14,339 nt of DNA from JANYCG01 sp031418395. Its GTDB lineage: Bacteria > Pseudomonadota > Gammaproteobacteria > Burkholderiales > Burkholderiaceae_C. The translations under genes and the position numbers were made by a program. The DNA lies in the NCBI GenBank assembly GCA_031418395.1, contig JANOXL010000306.1, positions 1 to 14,339 of the forward strand, in the 5' to 3' direction. A model generated the notes under the pieces. The model was not told where the DNA came from. It saw only the letters and a program-made list of their open reading frames with translations, and made no database searches. How positions within the stretch are numbered: the first letter of the stretch is position 1; every line of letters starts with the position of its first letter. This document shows positions 1 through 5,235 of the stretch, piece by piece.

Positions 1-223
1 GCGATTTCCCAACTGACCTTGGTGCGTAAAGCCGGAGCCGCTGATACAGCGGCTGCAGGATCAACCAAGGTAGAGGCCAAACGCCGTTTTCCACCACCGC
101 GTCGATGGCACAACCCACTGAGCAATGCGGGCAAACCGTGCGTTTGACCTCTACCTTGGTTGATCCTGCAGCCGCTGTATCAGCGGCTCCGGCTTTACGC
201 ACCAAGGTCAGTTGGGAAATCGC
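1..223. repeat. Inverted (fold-back) repeat inside the fdhA 5' end
   Basis: Bases 1-84 are the reverse complement of 140-223 with one mismatch (77 versus 147): 76 consecutive matching bases, the mismatch, then 7 more. The spacer is 85-139. Both arms are fdhA coding sequence, and the 140-223 copy is the one in the native reading frame. The junction shows a short microhomology, GCGTTTG, shared by the two strands at the turn-round point. This is the pattern of a polymerase template switch or hairpin chimera at a contig end, more than of a functional repeat, but a true inverted duplication cannot be excluded from this window. Confidence 0.95.
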
Positions 224-376
224 CAAACCTGCGCCCACACCAAGCCCGGAATTACGCAGAAACCTGCGCCTGTCCATCGTTGGCATCGCGCGGGAAAGGC
301 CCCGTGCAAGTCCATCAACCAGCCCACGGCGCGGTGACGCCGCTGTGGATCTGGCCGACCTTCGAGTCAACAACAT
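1..376 (-). CDS. fdhA: Formate dehydrogenase catalytic (alpha) subunit, N-terminal fragment
   Basis: Partial gene reading off the left edge. It begins at ATG 376 behind an AGGAGG ribosome binding site at 381-386. Residues 35-50 hold a twin-arginine motif (DRRRFLRNSG) followed by a small-residue hydrophobic stretch and an Ala-rich cleavage area (KAGAADTAAA), so the enzyme is exported by Tat. Residues 82-89 (CPHCSVGC) start the CxxCxxxC [4Fe-4S] motif of molybdopterin oxidoreductases; the fourth Cys and the active-site Sec/Cys are not present. After Trp100 (base 77) the frame leaves the family sequence and enters the inverted copy of bases 140-223, so about residues 101-125 are artefactual or rearranged. 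The gene lies 19 nt downstream of the small Tat-target gene and is presumably co-transcribed with it. It belongs to the membrane-bound FDH-N/O type by context. The assignment rests on the Tat signal, the Fe-S motif and the neighbours. Confidence 0.85.
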   Translation of the reverse strand, partial: MLLTRRSARSTAASPRRGLVDGLARGLSRAMPTMDRRRFLRNSGLGVGAGLAISQLTLVRKAGAADTAAAGSTKVEVKRTVCPHCSVGCAIDAVVENGVWPLPWLILQPLYQRLRLYAPRSVGKS

Positions 377-395
377 GATGCCTCCTAAGTGAAAT

Positions 396-611
396 TCAAA
401 CCCGCGCCGTCGCGTAGTAACGCTTGACGTGCTCGGTGAGTTGGTAGCCCGAATTCGGGGCGGATTCTGGAACAACGGCACTTGGCGTCGTAGCCACATC
501 GACCACAGGGTTTCGACGCGCAAGCGCCACCGACCCCGCTACTGCCGCGCCCAGTGTTGCCACCGAGCCAAGCCAGGTGCGCCGCTTTACGCGCTCACTG
601 TCAGTTTTCAT
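396..611 (-). CDS. Small Tat-signal protein of formate dehydrogenase loci
   Basis: 71-residue protein with a twin-arginine signal near the N terminus (KRRTWLGS, residues 9-16) and a hydrophobic Ala/Gly/Val segment to about residue 31. A short tail ends in HVKRYYATARV. This matches the 'formate dehydrogenase region Tat target' family, about 65-70 residues and nearly always just upstream of the FDH alpha gene; its tail is typically H-x3-YY-x-T-x-RV. Its biochemical role is not established; an export or assembly role is inferred from position. The start at 611 has GAGGAG about 8 nt upstream. It is the first gene of the minus-strand unit that continues into fdhA after 19 nt, and its promoter should lie in 612-749, shared with the divergent selB. 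Confidence 0.85.
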   Translation of the reverse strand: MKTDSERVKRRTWLGSVATLGAAVAGSVALARRNPVVDVATTPSAVVPESAPNSGYQLTEHVKRYYATARV

Positions 612-659
612 GCTCCAATCTCCTCAAAATTAATGCGCAGCACAAACCTACACCCCTCA

Positions 660-674
660 AACATAACCTATGTT
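660..674. promoter_or_regulatory. Palindrome in the fdh/selB divergent intergenic region
   Basis: AACATA-ACC-TATGTT is a perfect 6-bp inverted repeat with a 3-nt spacer. It lies about 50 bp upstream of the Tat-target start (611) and about 75 bp upstream of selB (750). The position suits an operator controlling fdh, selB or both. It does not match the FNR box (TTGAT-N4-ATCAA), and no regulator is assigned. No convincing sigma-70 or sigma-54 promoter could be picked out by eye in 612-749. Confidence 0.35.
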
Positions 675-712
675 AACGACCGCAATTACCCTACTCCTTG
701 TGGTTTTCCCTA

Positions 713-735
713 GGTGCTTCCGATATGGTAGCACC
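713..735 (+). promoter_or_regulatory. Stem-loop abutting the selB ribosome binding site
   Basis: GGTGCT (713-718) pairs with AGCACC (730-735). The stem extends inward by CC/GG across a T-T mismatch to close a GATAT loop. The hairpin ends directly at the AGGAAAG Shine-Dalgarno (736-742) of selB. In E. coli the selAB leader carries a SECIS-like hairpin through which SelB represses its own synthesis. The position here, and the GGTGC/GCACC arms resembling the fdhF SECIS upper stem, make an analogous role possible. That role is inference; only the hairpin itself is seen. Confidence 0.4.
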
Positions 736-749
736 AGGAAAGTTAAATC

Positions 750-2678
750 ATGATCGTCGGAACCGCCGGTCACATTGACCACGGCAAAACTTCGCTCGTC
801 AAGGCGCTCACCGGCGTCGATACCGACAGGTTGAAGGAAGAGAAAGAGCGTGGCATCACGGTTGATCTTGGATTTGCCTATTTGCCCGTGGGCAATGGCC
901 CACCCATCGGATTCGTCGATGTTCCCGGCCACGAGCGACTGGTGCGCAACATGCTGGCTGGGGCCACGGCCATCGACCACGTCTTGCTGGTCATCGCTGC
1001 GGACGACGGCCCCATGCCCCAAACCCGCGAGCATTTGGCAATTTTGGATCTGTTGGCCCTGCAACAAGGCACAGTGGCTCTGACCAAGTGTGATTTGGTC
1101 GAACCTGATCGCCTTGAAACCGCCCGCAGCGAAATTACAGCGCTGTTGAGAGGCACCTGCCTGAAAAATGCGCCTATCTTTCCGGTGTCCTCATTGGCGG
1201 GCTTTGGCATACCGGAATTGAAAGCTCATTTGCACAGCATGCAAGCCACTTCCGCCTCGCACTCATCTCGGCTAGAGACGGGATTTCGTTTGTCCATCGA
1301 CCGCAGCTTTTCACTCGCAGGTGTAGGCACCGTGGTGACTGGCGGGTGCTTCTGCGGCAGCGTCTCTGTAGGTGATCATTTGACGCTTTCCCCCAGTGGC
1401 AAAGAAGTGCGTGTGCGGGGCATCCACGCGCAGAACCAAAAGTCAGAGACAGGCCAGGCCGGGCAACGCCTCGCCGTCAATCTGGCGGGCATTGAAAAAT
1501 CAGATATCAGCCGAGGTGACTGGCTGGTGAGCGCCTCCCTTCACATGCCCACGCAACGTGTGGACGGACGCATGCGCCTGCTCGCAAGTGAATCAGCAGA
1601 GCTGGCGCAATGGACGCCCGTGCATGTGCATATTGGCGCCGAGGACGTGATGGCCCACGTCTTGGTGCTCGAAGGCGGCTCTGTCCAACCCGGCGCTGAA
1701 GCCTTGATCCAGCTCGAATTGGAGCGGCCGATTTCGACTCTGTACGGCGACCGCTTCGTGTTGCGTGATGCCTCTGGACAAAGAACCTTGGGTGGCGGTG
1801 TGGTCATCGACGCATTGGCCGCCCCTGCAAAGCGCAAAAAGCCGCAACGGGTCGCCTTGTTGCGGGCCCTGGATAGCCCAGACGCCTCGCAGGCTTTCGG
1901 CGCTGAATTGGCCTTGCATTTGCCGGGTGGTGTTGATGAAAATCAGTTTTTCAAACAACGAAATCTCAAAGCTGGCACACGGGCGGCAGTCTTAAGCGAC
2001 GTTTCGCACGAAATGCTGACCTTGGGTGGCCGTGAATTTGCATTTGACCCTGCCCGCATTGAAGCCTTCACGGTCGCAACACTGGAAACCTTCAAACGGT
2101 TTCATGCCAAATCGCCAGATAGCCCCGGCCTTACCCGAGACCCTCTGCACCGACAAGTCAAAGAGCGGCCGTTTGCGCCGCTGTTTGACGCGTTGCTTGA
2201 ACGCCTCATCCAAAAAGGCGCAGTCAAACGTAGCGGCCCGCACTATAGCCTTGCCACCCATGTCGTCGAACTGCAAGGCATTGAAAAACAAATCTGGGAG
2301 CGCCTCAAGCCCTGGCTGGACGAAGGCGGCATTCACCCGCCCAAACTGAGTGATTTGATGCTGCGGGACCGCTCCCTTCGCAAAGACCAGGTGGACCGCA
2401 CCTTGCAACGCCTCTCCCGCATGGGCAAGGGCCACTTGGTTGGGCAGGAATATTTCATTCAGTCACGCTTCTTCCTGACACTGGCGCTCAAAGCCCAGGA
2501 ACTGGCTTTGGCCGATGCCAACCAACGCCTCAACGTGAAGGAAATGCGCGAAGCCGTGGGTACCAGCCGCCACCTGTCGATGCCGCTGGTAGAGTATTTT
2601 GATCAAATCGGCTTGACCCAACGGGATGAGGTTGGTCGCCATTTTCGGCGCGATCCCCGCAAGATGCTGGGGGGTTAA
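750..2678 (+). CDS. selB: Selenocysteine-specific elongation factor SelB
   Basis: 642-residue GTPase (E. coli SelB is 614) that delivers Sec-tRNA(Sec) to the ribosome at codons followed by a SECIS hairpin. G1 is GHIDHGKT (7-14), G2 GIT (35-37), G3 DVPGH (57-61), G4 TKCD (112-115; SelB normally has TKxD) and G5 SSLAG (147-151). EF-Tu-like beta-barrel domains follow, including RLSIDRSF and the HAQNQ-GQR-NLAGIEKSDISRGDWL region typical of SelB. From about residue 370 the protein is the winged-helix array that binds SECIS RNA, ending in an intact last module (GTSRHLSMPLVEYFDQIG). The ATG at 750 has AGGAAAG 7 nt upstream, behind a hairpin. The tRNA gene follows after 41 nt and selA next, so the three probably form one transcription unit. 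The gene is full length with no disruption, which argues the Sec system is functional. Confidence 0.97.
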   Translation: MIVGTAGHIDHGKTSLVKALTGVDTDRLKEEKERGITVDLGFAYLPVGNGPPIGFVDVPGHERLVRNMLAGATAIDHVLLVIAADDGPMPQTREHLAILDLLALQQGTVALTKCDLVEPDRLETARSEITALLRGTCLKNAPIFPVSSLAGFGIPELKAHLHSMQATSASHSSRLETGFRLSIDRSFSLAGVGTVVTGGCFCGSVSVGDHLTLSPSGKEVRVRGIHAQNQKSETGQAGQRLAVNLAGIEKSDISRGDWLVSASLHMPTQRVDGRMRLLASESAELAQWTPVHVHIGAEDVMAHVLVLEGGSVQPGAEALIQLELERPISTLYGDRFVLRDASGQRTLGGGVVIDALAAPAKRKKPQRVALLRALDSPDASQAFGAELALHLPGGVDENQFFKQRNLKAGTRAAVLSDVSHEMLTLGGREFAFDPARIEAFTVATLETFKRFHAKSPDSPGLTRDPLHRQVKERPFAPLFDALLERLIQKGAVKRSGPHYSLATHVVELQGIEKQIWERLKPWLDEGGIHPPKLSDLMLRDRSLRKDQVDRTLQRLSRMGKGHLVGQEYFIQSRFFLTLALKAQELALADANQRLNVKEMREAVGTSRHLSMPLVEYFDQIGLTQRDEVGRHFRRDPRKMLGG

Positions 2679-2719
2679 TGGCAATTTTGGGCCAAGCCCG
2701 GCAATAATCAGTACCCAAT

Positions 2720-2816
2720 GGAGGCGGATCGTTCCCCGGTGGGGCGTCCGGTCTGCAAAACCGGGTGGGGCTGCCTAGCAGTCCCAGGTGGGTTCGACTC
2801 CCACGCACCTCCGCCA
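2720..2816 (+). tRNA. selC: tRNA(Sec)-type tRNA with GCA (Cys) anticodon
   Basis: 97-nt tRNA with encoded CCA, alignable along its length to E. coli tRNA(Sec). Acceptor strands are 2720-2727 and 2805-2812. The 6-bp D-stem is CGTTCC/GGGGCG (2730-2735/2741-2746). The anticodon stem is CCGGT/ACCGG with loop CTGCAAA (2753-2759). The variable arm has an 8-bp stem and CTA loop (2767-2785). The T-arm is GTGGG/CCCAC with a TTCGACT loop, the discriminator is G (2813), then CCA. Loop positions 34-36 are GCA (2755-2757), where canonical Sec tRNA has TCA: one base differs. The acceptor has two non-canonical pairs, C-A at the sixth and G-G at the eighth. The long variable arm rules out ordinary tRNA(Cys). 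G73 rather than U73 disfavours CysRS, whereas SerRS ignores the anticodon, so Ser-to-Sec charging by SerRS plus SelA remains likely. Position between selB and selA supports selC. Natural Sec recoding to Cys codons has been reported (UGU in Aeromonas salmonicida). Confidence 0.93.
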
Positions 2817-2977
2817 TTTTTCAAGCCATTTCCAAATCATCCTTGAACGTCGCTGCACCTCCTGGCCGTGCTGTAGCAGTGTCTTCGTCGGTACCCCTAA
2901 TTCACGAATAATGTGGGAATGGAATCAGTAGCGCCATCTTTGCGATTTTTATTGCGTCTAGTTTCCAAAAATCTGCC

Positions 2978-4468
2978 ATGAGCTCCCACCGCGCAACCAC
3001 TGCTTCTGCCGTTACGTCTACCGCTACGTCTGCCGACCAACGCGCAGCCCAGCGGCCACCGTCCGTGGATGCTTTGATGGCGCTGCCCGCAGCTCAAGCA
3101 CTGGCCGCGCAGCATGGCAGATCCGCCACCCTGAATGCAATTCGGATTTATATAGAAAAATGGCGTCTGGGTCTTGCAAAATCAGCGCAAGAAGCTCCCG
3201 AATCAGTGGCGAAACCGTTCGACCATCCAGCCTGCTTTTTGGACTGCCACACGCAGCTTGAGGCGTTGAGCAAACCTTCGCTCAAACCGGTTTTCAACCT
3301 CACCGGTACGGTGCTGCACACCAACCTGGGCCGCGCGGTGCTGGCGCCCGAGGCCATTGCCGCTGCTGTGGCCGCCATGCAAGGCTTTAGCAATCTCGAA
3401 TTCGACCTGGAGGGCAGCGCGCGCGGCGACCGCGACAGCCACGTCGAAAGCCTGCTGATCGAACTCACCGGTTGTGAAGCTGCCACCGTGGTCAACAACA
3501 ACGCGGCCGCCGTGCTTTTAACCCTAGCGGCTCTCGCACCCAAGCAAGAGGTTATCGTTTCACGCGGCGAATTGATTGAGATCGGTGGCGCGTTTCGCAT
3601 TCCGGACATCATGCGCCGTGCGGGCTGCAAACTGGTGGAAGTGGGCGCCACCAACCGCACCCATTTGGCGGACTATGAGGCCGCCATTGGCCCCACGACC
3701 GCGCTGATGATGAAGGTTCACACCAGCAACTACGTGGTGCAGGGTTTCACCGCGAGTGTGTCGGCACAAGAGCTTGCGCCTCTATGCGCAGCGCGTGGCA
3801 TTGCCCTTGTGGAAGACTTGGGCAGCGGCACCTTGGTGGACTTGACCCGTTGGGGCCTGCCAGCGGAGCCCACGCCACAGCAGTCCCTGGCTGCAGGCGT
3901 CGGCGTGGTGACCTTCAGTGGCGACAAACTCCTGGGTGGACCGCAGGCGGGTTTGATCGTGGGCAAAAAGGCGTTAATCGCCAAAATCAAACGCCACCCA
4001 CTCAAACGTTCTTTGCGTTGCGACAAGGCGACGCTGGCCGCACTGGAAGCCACGCTGCGCCTGTACCGCGATCCAGATGGTTTGGCTGATCGACTGCCGA
4101 CGCTGCGGATGCTCACTCGCACGCCGGAGCAGTTGCGCCCCTTGGCCAATCGCTTGCAACCGCTGCTGGCGGCGGCTTTGGGGCCAGCAGCGGAAGTCAC
4201 CTTGCAGCCCTGCAAAAGTCAAATCGGCGCGGGCTCGCTACCTGTGGATCGGCTGGAGAGTTTGTGCCTGTCGATTGCGCCAGCCTCTCCAAAAGGCAAA
4301 GGCGGCGGCGCGTTTTGCAAACGCGTGGCCGACACCCTGCGGGGCTTGCCGATTCCGGTGATTGGTCGTATTGAAGGCGGTCAGGTCAAGCTGGATTTGC
4401 GCTGCCTGGACGGAACTGATGCAGAAGTGCGCTTCACCGCCCAATTGGCGCAAATCAGGCCTGTCTGA
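2978..4468 (+). CDS. selA: L-seryl-tRNA(Sec) selenium transferase SelA
   Basis: 496-residue PLP enzyme (E. coli SelA 463) converting Ser-tRNA(Sec) to Sec-tRNA(Sec) with selenophosphate; the family forms a homodecamer in the cytoplasm. Residues 29-63 match the N-terminal tRNA-binding domain (PSVDALMALPAAQAL, then NAIRIYIEKWR). The core has NLTGTVLHTNLGRA (107-120), the VNNNAAAVLLTL region (172-183), SRGELIEIGG (195-204) and EDLGSGT (279-285). The PLP lysine is Lys317 in SGDKLLGGPQAG (314-325). The first 25 or so residues are Ser/Thr/Ala-rich and unlike the core, and no clear ribosome binding site precedes ATG 2978, so a later start is possible. A 161-nt gap containing no gene separates it from the tRNA; selA may have its own promoter or be read through from selB. 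selD is not in the window. The gene converges on the TorD gene after 119 nt with no evident terminator hairpin. Confidence 0.97.
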   Translation: MSSHRATTASAVTSTATSADQRAAQRPPSVDALMALPAAQALAAQHGRSATLNAIRIYIEKWRLGLAKSAQEAPESVAKPFDHPACFLDCHTQLEALSKPSLKPVFNLTGTVLHTNLGRAVLAPEAIAAAVAAMQGFSNLEFDLEGSARGDRDSHVESLLIELTGCEAATVVNNNAAAVLLTLAALAPKQEVIVSRGELIEIGGAFRIPDIMRRAGCKLVEVGATNRTHLADYEAAIGPTTALMMKVHTSNYVVQGFTASVSAQELAPLCAARGIALVEDLGSGTLVDLTRWGLPAEPTPQQSLAAGVGVVTFSGDKLLGGPQAGLIVGKKALIAKIKRHPLKRSLRCDKATLAALEATLRLYRDPDGLADRLPTLRMLTRTPEQLRPLANRLQPLLAAALGPAAEVTLQPCKSQIGAGSLPVDRLESLCLSIAPASPKGKGGGAFCKRVADTLRGLPIPVIGRIEGGQVKLDLRCLDGTDAEVRFTAQLAQIRPV

Positions 4469-4587
4469 CGCGGATTGCACTTCCTTTCAGAATCTTTTGT
4501 GAAGTAGGCGCGCCGACGAAGACTTTGCTTCAGCACGGCGAGCAGCCTGGGCAACGCCCTGCGCGGTTGACTTGGAAGTGGAATCGG

Positions 4588-5235
4588 CTACTCGATCATG
4601 TCGAAACCCTGGGTTTCGACTTCGATAAAAGATCGGCAAAACCGGGCGACGGCCGCATATACCTTGGCTTTCGGGTTGGCCTCGATGCCTTCACACAACG
4701 AAGTGCCCACCCAGGTTTGCACGTGGCTGCAGAAAAACAGACGTTGCTGCTCCAGATTGCACACCGACAGGTCGTCACCGGCGATCAGGTAACGCATCAC
4801 CTCGAACAAAAACGAGACATGGTCCTCGGTTTCGCCCTCCGCTGCGCTGCTGGCCAAGCCCAGCGCAGCAATGTCGGCCCGCAATGCCACCAAGGGGCGT
4901 TCGTTCAAGGCACCCACAAGATGGTAGGAGCCGTAGGGAAATACCTCGGCCTTGCCAGGGCTATGGAACAAGGCCCCGTATTCAGCTGTGATGGCATCCA
5001 CAGTCGTTTCACGCATGGCATGTACCAGCGCCTCCCAGGGCCCTTCCAGAAACGCGCCTTGCACTGGCGCTTCTGTCACAGCCACAGAAAATTGCTGCAT
5101 CAGTTCGGCATCTGGCGGGGCCAGCCACAGGCGGGCCAACAATCCGTAGATCTCAGCCCGTTCAATTTCGGCATCTTCATCGACACCTGAAAACCCCATC
5201 GGCACCGCTGTCCCACCATTCATCGCTTCAGCCAT
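4588..5235 (-). CDS. TorD/DmsD-family molybdoenzyme chaperone
   Basis: 215-residue, mostly alpha-helical cytoplasmic protein of the TorD family. These proteins bind the Tat signal and core of molybdopterin enzymes until cofactor insertion is complete. The family signature is visible as EYGALF (85-90) followed by PYGSYH (100-105), the E-Y-x-x-L-F ... P-Y-x-S-x-Y arrangement. The start ATG (5235) shares one base with the stop of the upstream iron-sulfur gene (TAATG), indicating translational coupling. As the last gene of the minus-strand run, its likely client is the FDH alpha subunit encoded at the left edge. In related loci I would expect the Tat-target gene and fdhA to follow directly; here the sel cassette sits between, on the other strand. 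Confidence 0.88.
   Translation of the reverse strand: MAEAMNGGTAVPMGFSGVDEDAEIERAEIYGLLARLWLAPPDAELMQQFSVAVTEAPVQGAFLEGPWEALVHAMRETTVDAITAEYGALFHSPGKAEVFPYGSYHLVGALNERPLVALRADIAALGLASSAAEGETEDHVSFLFEVMRYLIAGDDLSVCNLEQQRLFFCSHVQTWVGTSLCEGIEANPKAKVYAAVARFCRSFIEVETQGFDMIE

Noticed and set aside
82..139. Possible Sec codon or SECIS element in the visible part of fdhA
   Set aside because: Only the N-terminal Fe-S cysteines (TGC, TGC, TGT) are present; the family's Sec/Cys position is further downstream and outside the window.
2720..2816. Calling the GCA tRNA an ordinary tRNA(Cys)
   Set aside because: Its long 8-bp variable-arm stem, extended D-stem, G73 and position between selB and selA do not fit tRNA(Cys), which has a short variable loop and U73.
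2530..2817. Minus-strand open frame spanning the selB end and the tRNA
   Set aside because: Overlaps selB coding sequence and a well-folded tRNA; no independent support.
4525..5190. Plus-strand open frame (221 codons) opposite the TorD gene
   Set aside because: It mirrors a real TorD-family gene with conserved motifs and operon coupling; composition is typical of an antisense shadow in GC-rich DNA.
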